Counted from the first letter of the stretch, positions 54,350-63,410 are shown. The stretch is 64,000 bases of DNA from Fervidobacterium nodosum Rt17-B1 (GCF_000017545.1 NC_009718.1:930001-994000); one strand, 5' to 3'. The notes: a model not told the origin generated them from the sequence alone. Made by a program: numbers and translations.

Positions 54350-54721
54350 TTACTTTTTCGTATTATTTAACCTAAAGTAATCGATATTCTCATCGTGCTC
54401 AATTTTTTTGTATCTATGCATTGCCGTTTCATACATTCTGTTTATTATAGCTTTTAAGTCACTTTCTTTACCAATCTCGTTAACTAGGTTTTCAAGTTCA
54501 CCCATAAATTCGTATTTAAATTCTTTTTCGTCGAACCTTATATTTTCCATCAAAGATAATGGCAAACTCGGTTCAATTTTTTTAAGAAGTTTTATTATGA
54601 ATTCTACAAAAACATTCTTCACATCACTTTTTCTCTTTGCTTCCGCTAATTTCTCTCTGTATTCAGTTTCCAACTCGTGTTCATACTTAACATAACTGAC
54701 CATCTTTTCTGTACCTTCCAT
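54350..54721 (-). CDS. Hypothetical helical protein
   Basis: 123 residues, predicted nearly all alpha-helical and highly charged (ELETEYREKLAEAKRKSDVKN...FIIKLLKKIEPSLPLSLMENIRFDEKEF). Family not recognised. AAGGGGGG precedes the ATG at 54721. It has its own gap of 100 bases from lgt and may be the last gene of that run or separate. Confidence 0.65.
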   Translation of the reverse strand: MEGTEKMVSYVKYEHELETEYREKLAEAKRKSDVKNVFVEFIIKLLKKIEPSLPLSLMENIRFDEKEFKYEFMGELENLVNEIGKESDLKAIINRMYETAMHRYKKIEHDENIDYFRLNNTKK

Positions 54722-54821
54722 ATAATCCCCCCTTGAAATTTATGTGGAAGCAACCAAAAACATATTCATCCTTATAGCATAAATTTAGACTAAGTTAATA
54801 TGGAAATCGTTCGATTAATTT

Positions 54822-55700
54822 TTAATTGTCCCTCTTGCCCGTTTTTCCTATTATGTACGCATACCAAGCAGCACCGATAAAAATTAGAATAATACTAACA
54901 ACCTGAGCTGCTCGAAAGTGACCTGCCATAAGGCTGTCAAGCCTTAGTGATTCGATCCAAAAGCGACCTAATGAATAAAGTATAAGGTACAAAGCTGTTG
55001 TTTCACCATATTCACGTTTTCTTTTTTCAACAAAAAAGTACAGAAAAACAAATATAGTTATATCCCACAAACTTTCGTATAAAAAGGTTGGATGGAAAAA
55101 TCTATCAATATCAAAACCTGGCATTCTTCTTTCAGGTGGAACATACATTTTCCAAGGTAGTGTGGTGGGTCTTCCATAGGCTTCGTAATTGAAGAAATTT
55201 CCCCATCTACCGATGGCTTGAGCCAAAGGAAGCACAGAAGTAAACAAATCGGTTGCGTGGACAAATTTAAAATAACCTTTTATTTTTGAGTATATAAATA
55301 TCATCAGCAGAGCTCCAAATATACCACCATGGATAGCTAATCCACCGTGCCATATCTTATATATCTCCGAAGGATATTTCGAGTAGTAATTCCAATTAAA
55401 AATAACATAGTAAATCCTTGCCCCCAATATTCCGGCAACAATTCCCCAGAATAATCCCTCATCAAGATCTTCTGGTTTAATAGGATACATGCTTAATCTT
55501 CTTCTCGCAAGTACGTAAGCGACTAATATACCACTTGCAATACAAATACTGTACCACCTCAATTGAAATTTGCCAATTTGGAAAATGTAATCCCTAACAA
55601 TAAGCCGTCCAGAAAAAACTTCCCTTAAGAAGAAAAACAATCCAATTCCAACGGCTAAAATAATCACGACTGATAATATAATTCTTTTACTTTTGCTCAA
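54822..55700 (-). CDS. lgt: Prolipoprotein diacylglyceryl transferase with extra N-terminal helix
   Basis: 292-residue membrane enzyme that adds diacylglycerol to lipoprotein cysteines. Core signatures: HGGLAIHGGIFGA (catalytic His region) and AIGRWGNFFNYEAYG, with the late SLGRFWIESLR. An extra hydrophobic helix (IILSVVIILAVGIGLFFFL) precedes the usual first segment. I start at the TTG at 55700, which has GGAGGA 9 bases upstream and overlaps the preceding stop by 4 bases (TTGA). Confidence 0.92.
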   Translation of the reverse strand: MSKSKRIILSVVIILAVGIGLFFFLREVFSGRLIVRDYIFQIGKFQLRWYSICIASGILVAYVLARRRLSMYPIKPEDLDEGLFWGIVAGILGARIYYVIFNWNYYSKYPSEIYKIWHGGLAIHGGIFGALLMIFIYSKIKGYFKFVHATDLFTSVLPLAQAIGRWGNFFNYEAYGRPTTLPWKMYVPPERRMPGFDIDRFFHPTFLYESLWDITIFVFLYFFVEKRKREYGETTALYLILYSLGRFWIESLRLDSLMAGHFRAAQVVSIILIFIGAAWYAYIIGKTGKRDN

Positions 55701-56998
55701 CTTTGGCTCCTCCTTTTTCTTAAATCTTTTTCCCATAGTTGTTGATAAATATAACTTACATTAGCTAATTTCTCCTTTATTGAATCATCGAACGGTATAT
55801 ATCTCCAAAATATCTCACGAACAGGTTTTTCAAGCTTTTGAATACCGGCAACTTCTTTAGTAACCCATAGTAAATAATCTTTTACGAAATATTCCGCCGG
55901 GTTTCCTTTATACTTGTTGTTTTCAAGATACCTGTAATACTCTCCAGTTAAACCTTCCTCCATCCACCTGCCGAAAGAAAGCTCTTTTTCCAACTTCCAT
56001 CTATATTCACCAAAAGCTTGGTAAAATGGTTCAGTGCCTTTGCGTGAGAAAAGTGGTACAACAATTCTACCACGACCGTAAATATTCAATCCTTCAATAG
56101 GTTCCCAACAGAAGCCCATTTCGCCGTAACCCGGGACCAAAATTATATAAGGTGGCATAAATACTTCTGTACCACGTATATTTCTGGTAAGTGAAGTTTT
56201 ATCGATAAGCTTAAAATTTTCAATTAATTCGTTGACAAAAGATTTCGTGAAGACTTGGTTTATTTCTTTAAAGTAATTCGATATCAATGCAGGATATTGA
56301 ATACCAAATTTTCCAATAGCTTTTTTCACCATCTGCCTTACAACTAAGTGTTCTGTCAATTTCTTTTCACTACTTGACTTTAAAGGCAAATTTCTTTGTT
56401 TTTCATGCATCGAATCTAAAACTTCCTTTAAGTTCTTTATATCACTATCCATCTTCTTCAATTTTCCAATAGCTTTTATAACCTCATCAAATATTACGTA
56501 AACGCCTTTTGAATATGGTCCCTTCCCCTGTATTCCTTTCACAAGGTCTTTAAGTTTTTCTTCCTCTATACTTCTTTCAAACAACCTTCGTTCGTACTCC
56601 TTCTCAAACATTGTAGGATCAATTTGTCTTTCTTGCATACTATCTTGAATGACATCTTCGAAAGTTGATGGAGGAACTTTGCTTTTCTTAATAGCAATAA
56701 TCCATTCATCAGCATAAAAAACTGTATCACTCTGCACAAGCTTTACAATTTCTTTTATTCTATCCCAATCTTTTGCTAAGTAACGCGGATCAACAATGCC
56801 AGCCCTAATGAATAATCTTTGCTCCATAGGACTGTTTTCTTCAAGTAATTCCGCAATATTTAAATACACATCCCAAAATATTTCAGTGAAAGAATCTTTG
56901 TACTCGTTGAAATTCTCTTCTTGAAGTTTTTTCCTCTTCAAAAACTCTTCTTTTAACCCATCATCAATTCCTGATAAAAGCTTATCAAGATATTCCAT
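55697..56998 (-). CDS. Uncharacterised 433-residue protein
   Basis: Large soluble protein, no signal or membrane segment, family not recognised. The first 250 residues look helical and charged (YLDKLLSGIDDGLKEEFLKRKKLQEENFNEYKD, SPMEQRLFIRAG). A central block has proline/glycine-rich strands (VFMPPYIILVPGYGEMGFCWEPIEGLNIYGRGRIVVPLFSRKG), and the end is helical again with a basic tail. GGAGAGG precedes the ATG at 56998, one base after the stop of the winged-helix gene. Position in the chemosensory run suggests a shared job, unproven. Confidence 0.75.
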   Translation of the reverse strand: MEYLDKLLSGIDDGLKEEFLKRKKLQEENFNEYKDSFTEIFWDVYLNIAELLEENSPMEQRLFIRAGIVDPRYLAKDWDRIKEIVKLVQSDTVFYADEWIIAIKKSKVPPSTFEDVIQDSMQERQIDPTMFEKEYERRLFERSIEEEKLKDLVKGIQGKGPYSKGVYVIFDEVIKAIGKLKKMDSDIKNLKEVLDSMHEKQRNLPLKSSSEKKLTEHLVVRQMVKKAIGKFGIQYPALISNYFKEINQVFTKSFVNELIENFKLIDKTSLTRNIRGTEVFMPPYIILVPGYGEMGFCWEPIEGLNIYGRGRIVVPLFSRKGTEPFYQAFGEYRWKLEKELSFGRWMEEGLTGEYYRYLENNKYKGNPAEYFVKDYLLWVTKEVAGIQKLEKPVREIFWRYIPFDDSIKEKLANVSYIYQQLWEKDLRKRRSQS

Positions 56999-56999
56999 C

Positions 57000-57611
57000 T
57001 CAGCCTCTCCAAACAAGCTTGAGTTTATCACCTAAGAATTCCACAGAGTAAACATTTCTAAAACCTTTTCTCAACGCTTTCTCGCACATTTTATCAACAT
57101 TTTTAAAAGAAGCGACAATTAAAGCGTCCGCTTGTATATTTGTCTCTAAGCTTAAAACAGGTACTCCTTCTATCTTTGTCCCAACTTTGTTTCTGTCATC
57201 ATCTAAAAACGCTATAACATTGAATTTTTCTTTGTTAGCTATTAATCTAAATAATATCTTACCAACAACGCCGGCGCCGTAAATACAGATGTCTTTTTTT
57301 CCAACAAGCTTTAAAAACACATCCTGAAATTTAACTTCGATGCTTTTATACAATTCTGAAATTTCAGACAAATACGCTAATCTTAAATAATTAAGTTTTA
57401 TTAATCCTTTATTTGTAAGTTTATACTTCCCTTCGACTTTTTCCACAAGCTCATCTGAAAGAAAGGATTTAAGGTATTTATTAACCAACGAAGGTACAAT
57501 ACCTGCCTTCAAAGATATTTCGGAATGAGACGTAATTCCTTCGGAAAGAGCTTGTAAAATCATCATTTGTTTGTATAAGGGAGAATATTCAAAAAAATCA
57601 AATTTTTCCAT
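57000..57611 (-). CDS. Winged-helix plus Rossmann-fold protein
   Basis: 203 residues. Residues 1-65 read as a winged helix (MMILQALSEGITSHSEISLKAGIVPSLVNKYLKSFLSDELVEK...YKLTNKG). Residues about 105-200 form a small Rossmann fold starting CIYGAGVVGKILFRLI and AFLDDDRNKVGTKIEGVPVL, like the CoA/NAD-binding N-domain of sugar acetyltransferases or Rex. It could be a nucleotide-sensing regulator (inference); it is not Rex by sequence. GAGGAGG precedes the ATG at 57611. Confidence 0.75.
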   Translation of the reverse strand: MEKFDFFEYSPLYKQMMILQALSEGITSHSEISLKAGIVPSLVNKYLKSFLSDELVEKVEGKYKLTNKGLIKLNYLRLAYLSEISELYKSIEVKFQDVFLKLVGKKDICIYGAGVVGKILFRLIANKEKFNVIAFLDDDRNKVGTKIEGVPVLSLETNIQADALIVASFKNVDKMCEKALRKGFRNVYSVEFLGDKLKLVWRG

Positions 57612-57630
57612 CCAAATCCTCCTCATAATC

Positions 57631-58896
57631 TCACAATTTTATATCTCTAAACATTTGACCGAATTTTTCTACCTCAGATTTTATTTGACTAATTGCTTCT
57701 TCAAGTTGTTCAACACCTGCATACAACTGTTCCACAGCTTCATGAGTATTTCGAGAAATTCGAGAGAGTTTGTCTGTATTCTGTGTCGACGCAAATACAA
57801 CTTGGCTTATTAGATTCAATGATTCTCTGACATTGTTTAATTCTTTGGATATTTTTTCAGTAATCAAGACAGTCGAAGTAACTACTTTATCAACGTCTTT
57901 AAGTGAATTTTTTGACTCCTTGGCAAGAGAACGAGTTGAATTAGAAAGTTCCATTATCATTTCCGCTATTCGAGAAAGTCCGTCACGGTCTATTGTTTCT
58001 TTACTCGTCTCAATCGATGCGTTTATAGCTAATACAGTTATATTATCTGATATTTCAGTTATTTTTTCAACAAACCCGCCAACAGATTCTATCATATTCG
58101 TTAATTCCGTAACAGCATTCGTTATTTCTTCTATTGTTTTCGTAAAGTCTTTTATTCTATCTAATGTCGTTTCCACTTCCGCTCGGCTTTCTTCAAAATA
58201 AGCTGCAAATTCTTCAACTGATTTATCAAGCTCCATAGAGGCTTCTTCGGTATTTTGTGCCATAGATTTTATCTCAGCGGTTGAAGTAGATGTTGATATG
58301 ATATTGTCTGAAATCTTCTCCAACAATTCATTTGTCGCATAATATTGTTTCTTCGTAGGAGCAATAAGAATACCTCCAAAAATATAACCAATAATTATGG
58401 AAATTATAACCATTACTGGAATTAGAAACTTAAATATGTTAGATTGCAATCTTTTCAAATCTTTGAAAAGCTCATCTTCCCTTGCTGCATGAGCAAAGTA
58501 CTTTTCACCATCGTAAGAAAAAGCAACGTATCTTTTTACTCCTTGGTATAAATAAGAATATACTCCCGATTTTTCTTGTTTCATATATTCCAATAACCCT
58601 GGAACTTGGGTTTTTACGTCAATTCCTATTTTTGTCGGATCTGTATGGTAAAGCGTTATACCTTCAGTTGAAAGAACATAGTAATATCCAAATTCTGGTT
58701 TGAAATTAAGTAAAAAATCGTATTGTTTTATTTCGGAAAACACTTTTGTCTCATTTAAAAAATTCTTAAGTGTAATATTTTCGATAATTTTTGAAACTTG
58801 AGAAATCAATATCGAAAAGAAAACCAAAGTCGTTGCAAAAATTAATAACGCAATTATTAAAGCATACTTAGTTCTAAGTTTCATCCTTAATTTCAT
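57631..58896 (-). CDS. Divergent chemoreceptor-like membrane protein
   Basis: 421 residues. Helix 1 at 12-33, a small Cache-like sensor (34-155, YYYVLSTEGITLYHTDPTKIG...GVYSYLYQGVKRYVAFSY), helix 2 at 156-180, then a coiled-coil signalling domain. The segment at 279-322 aligns without gaps to the canonical MCP hairpin of the 50-kb receptor (16 of 44 identical), but the tip residues EAARAGE..GRGF are replaced by ETSKETIDRDGL. The cytoplasmic rod is also short. It probably couples to the CheA/CheW encoded upstream rather than to the general chemotaxis array (inference). GGGGGTGG precedes the ATG. Confidence 0.85.
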   Translation of the reverse strand: MKLRMKLRTKYALIIALLIFATTLVFFSILISQVSKIIENITLKNFLNETKVFSEIKQYDFLLNFKPEFGYYYVLSTEGITLYHTDPTKIGIDVKTQVPGLLEYMKQEKSGVYSYLYQGVKRYVAFSYDGEKYFAHAAREDELFKDLKRLQSNIFKFLIPVMVIISIIIGYIFGGILIAPTKKQYYATNELLEKISDNIISTSTSTAEIKSMAQNTEEASMELDKSVEEFAAYFEESRAEVETTLDRIKDFTKTIEEITNAVTELTNMIESVGGFVEKITEISDNITVLAINASIETSKETIDRDGLSRIAEMIMELSNSTRSLAKESKNSLKDVDKVVTSTVLITEKISKELNNVRESLNLISQVVFASTQNTDKLSRISRNTHEAVEQLYAGVEQLEEAISQIKSEVEKFGQMFRDIKL

Positions 58897-58920
58897 ATTT
58901 ATCCACCCCCAATTAAGATT

Positions 58921-60228
58921 TTATGTTAATTTTTCAATTAGCTCTCCAATCGTTTCACCGTGCCACTCGACAACTTTACAATCAAAATCAATTTTAATAT
59001 TTTCACTTTGTGCAATTTTTTGTACATTTTTTTTGCACTCTTCAATCTCTAATTTAGCTCGTTCTATATCTTCGCCAATAAATATACAAACGAACTCATT
59101 AGCAGAAAACCTTGCAGAAAACTCCTGAAATTTCTCAAGAAAAACGTTTCCAATCTTTTTCAATAAATTATTTGTCGCATCTTCACCATGTTTAGTACTT
59201 ATCTCTCTAAGATTTTTGATTGTTAATTTTCCAAGTGATGCTGGCAAGTTATTCCTTTGAACAAAATCCAAAGCGTTCAATAATCTCGTTCTAAAATATG
59301 TTTTATTGTATAACCCGGTGACTTCATCTATCTCTTTTCCTGATGAAAGATTGTTGTAATCGTTAATTAAACCTATTAAAGCACCAATTGGTTCGTTAAC
59401 AATCGAAAGCACATGTTGAACAACTTCATGTGAAGAAGGCTCTTCCACAACTAAAAACCCTACAGGTTCACCCTTTTGGTAGATAATCTCTATTACAAAA
59501 TTATCTTTTATTTTTCTATTTCCATCAAAATATGCTTTTACACTGGAATAATATCTTATGCCCGTAAAATTTTCTATAAACGAATGTAATTCTTCTGGCG
59601 AGGCTAAATTCTCACCAAACCCATAGAGCCTCATTTCAGACAATGAACAAATGCTCATATACATCGCTTTAAAGTTCAGTACTTCACTAAAAAGTTCAAA
59701 AAGCTTATTTACAACAAGCCTTTCATCGTAAATAAATTCGGAATAGCTCATTATTTCTCTCACCAGAGTCGATTCTTTTAAGCTCTCTTCAATTATATCC
59801 ACAAGTTCTCCATATGGTTCTATATGGATTTTGTAAATTTCCCTTGACCATTCCATAGCGAACGGTTTATTGACAAATTCAAGTACTTCTTTCTCTAATT
59901 CATCTTGAGGAAGTGTTTTCTTTAAAAAATAATTCACACCACTTTTTTTAGCCCAAAATTTATTGACTGTTTCATCAGCACCTGTAAGCATGATTATTCC
60001 AACATTTTTCGAAAAACTAAAACTCCTAATGAAGCGTGTGAAATGTATACCATTAAGCTTTGGCATTACGTAATCAACAATAACAACATCTGGGAGGAAA
60101 GTAAAAAACTTGTTTATACCATCCAAACCATCTTTGGCGGTTTCAACATTGTAACCCTTAATTTCCAAAAGATTCTGCAAAAAATTTCTCCAAACTGTCG
60201 AATCATCAATCGCGAGCACTTTTTTCAC
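58921..60228 (-). CDS. Response regulator with degenerate GGDEF domain
   Basis: 435 residues. Receiver domain 1-120 with the phospho-Asp in VVIVDYVMPKLNG and DDS near the start. A middle GAF-like region (about 140-280) follows. The C-terminal 150 residues follow the GGDEF fold (EVTGLYNKTYF), but the active loop reads SANEF instead of GGDEF, so cyclase activity is not expected. It may bind a partner or nucleotide instead. The GTG at 60228 has GGGGTGA upstream. 29 bases after cheB. Confidence 0.88.
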   Translation of the reverse strand: MKKVLAIDDSTVWRNFLQNLLEIKGYNVETAKDGLDGINKFFTFLPDVVIVDYVMPKLNGIHFTRFIRSFSFSKNVGIIMLTGADETVNKFWAKKSGVNYFLKKTLPQDELEKEVLEFVNKPFAMEWSREIYKIHIEPYGELVDIIEESLKESTLVREIMSYSEFIYDERLVVNKLFELFSEVLNFKAMYMSICSLSEMRLYGFGENLASPEELHSFIENFTGIRYYSSVKAYFDGNRKIKDNFVIEIIYQKGEPVGFLVVEEPSSHEVVQHVLSIVNEPIGALIGLINDYNNLSSGKEIDEVTGLYNKTYFRTRLLNALDFVQRNNLPASLGKLTIKNLREISTKHGEDATNNLLKKIGNVFLEKFQEFSARFSANEFVCIFIGEDIERAKLEIEECKKNVQKIAQSENIKIDFDCKVVEWHGETIGELIEKLT

Positions 60229-60257
60229 ATTTATCACCCCGCTTAAATTATTTATAA

Positions 60258-60851
60258 TCAATAATCTTGCAAAGCTTGTCTGTTAATTCTTATTATTATA
60301 TCTTTTATTCTACTCTGTTCCGCTTGTTCATACCTCATTTCTAATTCTTTCGCGATGTTGTTTGGCAGATAAGGAAACCTTGGACTTTTCTCAATAACAA
60401 ATTTAACTCCCTTATTTCTGAGTATTTTGGCATAGTCTTTTCCATCGTCGCCAAGTCCGCCGAGTACTATAATAGTTGTTTTATCGTCTGCGTATTTGAC
60501 AAGCGATTCAAATAACTTTGATATCGAAGGATGTACCTTATATTCACTCTCAACAGAATTCAAAGTATTTTCCGAAATGAAAATTATATCTTTACCGCCT
60601 TTTGGTAAGTATATTTCATTTTTTATAGGAGTTGGTTGATCAACGATTTTTACTATATGTCCTGTCTCAATTTCGATGTGATTTGCAAACGTTTCCATAG
60701 CACTACTTGTAAAATGGATACATATAATTACTGGAATATTAAGCTTTTCGTTTATTTTCAAAAGGTTTACTGCAACATTAGGGCTTCCCGCGGAACCAAC
60801 AATTATAACTTTGTAATTAGCTTTATTAATCATATCTTTTGAACTTTCCAT
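60258..60851 (-). CDS. Stand-alone CheB-type methylesterase domain
   Basis: 197 residues matching only the catalytic domain of CheB. The triad is visible as Ser in VGSAGSP near residue 20, His in CIHFTSS near 45 and Asp in LGGLGDDGKDY near 135. The usual N-terminal receiver is absent; receivers are supplied by the neighbouring proteins. It would demethylate or deamidate receptors. No cheR is visible in the window. Confidence 0.88.
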   Translation of the reverse strand: MESSKDMINKANYKVIIVGSAGSPNVAVNLLKINEKLNIPVIICIHFTSSAMETFANHIEIETGHIVKIVDQPTPIKNEIYLPKGGKDIIFISENTLNSVESEYKVHPSISKLFESLVKYADDKTTIIVLGGLGDDGKDYAKILRNKGVKFVIEKSPRFPYLPNNIAKELEMRYEQAEQSRIKDIIIRINRQALQDY

Positions 60852-60875
60852 TTTTTCACATCCATATACATAAAA

Positions 60876-62630
60876 TTATCCTACCAATTTTTCGATTAAT
60901 CTCAGCAATCTCTCTGGTGATTCTTCTTTTGATAAATAAGCATCCGCACCAACTTCGAGTCCTTTTGCTAATTGTTCTTTAGAAAGTGTGCTAAACAATA
61001 TCACCGGTAAGTCTTTTTTTATTTGTTTTATTCTCCTTGTGGTTTCAAAACCATCTATATCTGGCATTTCCACATCGCAAACAACAACATCGCAATTTGA
61101 ACTCTCAACATAACTTATCGCTTCTGAACCATTTTTGGCTTCTATTACCTCGTAACCAAAAGCTTCCAAGAACTTAGATACAACACTTCTTGTAACGACA
61201 GAATCGTCAACGAGTAAAACATTGATTTTCTTTGTTTTTTTAACTTCTCCTTCTCTAAATGAATCTATATCGATTATAGGTAATGGATAAACATAAACAT
61301 TTTTGACAAAACCCTTTACAGATGGATAGCTTTCACTACTTACTTGCCCATCGAAAATGCCAACTATATTATCTACGAAAATAGCTCTATAATTTCGGGT
61401 TATTATTCCAAATCTTGGATTCGAGGATTTGTACACTACATCGCATACCTTATCTTTGTATTTAACTTTACCATCAATTGCTTTTAACTTCGTAACTATC
61501 TCAAGCACGTCTTGTGTACTTATACAAAATTGTTGCCCATCAGCTTCAAGAACGAGTACTTTAATAAGGAATGATTTCACTGGAAAGTGGATTATAAACC
61601 GTGTTCCTATTCCCGGTGTAGTAACAAACTCCACATCACCACCACGTGCCATAGCAAAATTCTTGACAGCGTCAAGTCCAACACCTCTACCAGCTGTACC
61701 ATCAGCTTCTTCTTTTGTTGAAAATCCGGGCACAAATATAACATCCTCTGGTCTTAAGTGTCCAAGGTTTCTCTCCATGGCTTTCTTTCTTACTTTTTCA
61801 AAGTCTATCCCTTGACCATCGTCTTCTACCTCTAAATAGAGTTCATTATTCAGCACATAACTTCTAATAGTTATTACGCCTATTTCGTCTTTTCCAATTT
61901 TTTTCCTTTCATCAGGCGATTCTATACCATGAGATATCGAATTTCTAACTAAGTGAACAAGTATATCAATTAAAGCTTTCGAATCTTTCTTCTCAACCAT
62001 TTCATCACCAATCTCAAGGTTTAATCTTACTTTCTTTTTTGCATTCGTTGCCTCCTGAACGATTAATGTATCGAAGTTCGAAAGAATATTTCGAAGCTTA
62101 GTATAGTATAATTCTTGGATAGTGGAAGTTAATTTGGACTTCGCCAAACGAATAATCCTAAGTGCACTATTTATATCTCCACGCATTAAGCTATTTTCCG
62201 TTGTTAGAGCCATCGATAAAAATTCTTGGATATATTCGACAGATAAAGCTCCCTGCTCTTTAGAAAATATAGTTGTTTCAGCCTCTTTCTTTCCTTCTAA
62301 CCTATCGATTAAATCCTGGACTTCTGATTCTGAAAGGTCGCCATCACGCTCCAAAAGAGGTGGTATTATCGATAATAGCCTTGACAAAAATTCATCTGAT
62401 AATTCACCTTGTCCAGCCAAATAACTTTTGAAGTAATCTTCGATTTTATGAAATAAATTTTTGTAACCAACAAGTCCAACAAGACTTGCTGACCCTTTGA
62501 TAGTGTGAAATAATCTGTATATATCATTTATCAACGCTCCATCTCTCGATTCAAGGAAGGATTTTATGTCATTTATTGATTCATTTCCCTTCTCACGAAG
62601 TTCCTCAAAAAACATTTCTAAGAAGTCCAT
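60876..62630 (-). CDS. CheA-type histidine kinase fused to a receiver domain
   Basis: 584 residues. HPt at 1-105 with phospho-His in RLFHTIKGSASLVG; no CheY-binding P2; dimerisation helices about 130-200; ATPase about 200-345 (HLVRNSISHGIESPDERK, DDGQGID, GRGVGLDAVK); CheW-like about 350-450; receiver about 465-584 with phospho-Asp in VVCDVEMPDIDG and Lys in LSKEE. Hybrid CheA-REC proteins are typical of Tfp or alternative-function chemosensory systems. AAAGGAG precedes the ATG. Confidence 0.93.
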   Translation of the reverse strand: MDFLEMFFEELREKGNESINDIKSFLESRDGALINDIYRLFHTIKGSASLVGLVGYKNLFHKIEDYFKSYLAGQGELSDEFLSRLLSIIPPLLERDGDLSESEVQDLIDRLEGKKEAETTIFSKEQGALSVEYIQEFLSMALTTENSLMRGDINSALRIIRLAKSKLTSTIQELYYTKLRNILSNFDTLIVQEATNAKKKVRLNLEIGDEMVEKKDSKALIDILVHLVRNSISHGIESPDERKKIGKDEIGVITIRSYVLNNELYLEVEDDGQGIDFEKVRKKAMERNLGHLRPEDVIFVPGFSTKEEADGTAGRGVGLDAVKNFAMARGGDVEFVTTPGIGTRFIIHFPVKSFLIKVLVLEADGQQFCISTQDVLEIVTKLKAIDGKVKYKDKVCDVVYKSSNPRFGIITRNYRAIFVDNIVGIFDGQVSSESYPSVKGFVKNVYVYPLPIIDIDSFREGEVKKTKKINVLLVDDSVVTRSVVSKFLEAFGYEVIEAKNGSEAISYVESSNCDVVVCDVEMPDIDGFETTRRIKQIKKDLPVILFSTLSKEQLAKGLEVGADAYLSKEESPERLLRLIEKLVG

Positions 62631-62657
62631 AAAATCAGCTCCTTTGGTAATTTTAAA

Positions 62658-63410
62658 TTATTCGATAATCTCATATGTTCCCTCGTCTGTCTCAAGCATT
62701 TTCTTACCTGATTCGTGATAAAGTTCGTTTCCAGAAACGAGCGTTATCTTTCCGGTTCTATAAGCAATATTATCGAGAACCACAATAAATTTTCCCTCAT
62801 CAATATTTTTGACTGGTATTATTTTCTTATAATCTATAAAACCATCATAGCCGTGGAATTTGTAAGGAGTGACTAAATCGAAAGATACAATAGTTTTCAC
62901 ATTACTTTTTCTCACCGCATACTTTCCACCGATAACTACGAAATCCGCTTTTTGAGAATCAATCTTAGTCTTTTTTTCTTCTTTTTCCTCTGACGAAATC
63001 ACTCTTGCTTCAATAGGTAACTCCACGTTATGAATATTGTATACGTAATAAAACTCTCTGTCTTTTTGCACAACACCTATGTATTCAGATATCGATTCAA
63101 ATTTAGACCCCTTTTGTATCGGTAAGTTAGGTGATATAGGAATGATTTCTCCTTCTATTTCCTCAATCACTCTTGTAACTCCAAAAGCATACTTTTGGAG
63201 AATAATAAAGTACTTTAAAACAGGAGAAGACAACTTTGAATGAGTAACGATGGGGTACAGGAAATTACCATGTTCCGCAAAACCAAAAATAATATCCTTT
63301 TCAGGGCCCGAAATAAATTTTTCACTTATACCACTGACAAGAGATTTTTCTATCGCTATCTTTATGGAACCTTTATCATACTCAATTTCACATGCGTAGA
63401 ACTTTGCCAT
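62658..63410 (-). CDS. CheW-like protein, apparently with two CheW-type halves
   Basis: 250 residues. Each half has a strand pattern and loops like CheW (first half: AIEKSLVSGISEKFISGPEKDIIFGFAEHGNFLYPIV; second half: FVVIGGKYAVRKSNVKTIVSFDLVTPYKFHGYDGFIDYKKIIPVKNI), joined by a Lys/Glu linker near 145-155. Probably the coupling protein between the divergent receptor and the CheA-REC kinase. The ATG at 63410 follows GGTGATA. The CheW assignment is by pattern plus neighbours; similarity is weak. Confidence 0.7.
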   Translation of the reverse strand: MAKFYACEIEYDKGSIKIAIEKSLVSGISEKFISGPEKDIIFGFAEHGNFLYPIVTHSKLSSPVLKYFIILQKYAFGVTRVIEEIEGEIIPISPNLPIQKGSKFESISEYIGVVQKDREFYYVYNIHNVELPIEARVISSEEKEEKKTKIDSQKADFVVIGGKYAVRKSNVKTIVSFDLVTPYKFHGYDGFIDYKKIIPVKNIDEGKFIVVLDNIAYRTGKITLVSGNELYHESGKKMLETDEGTYEIIE

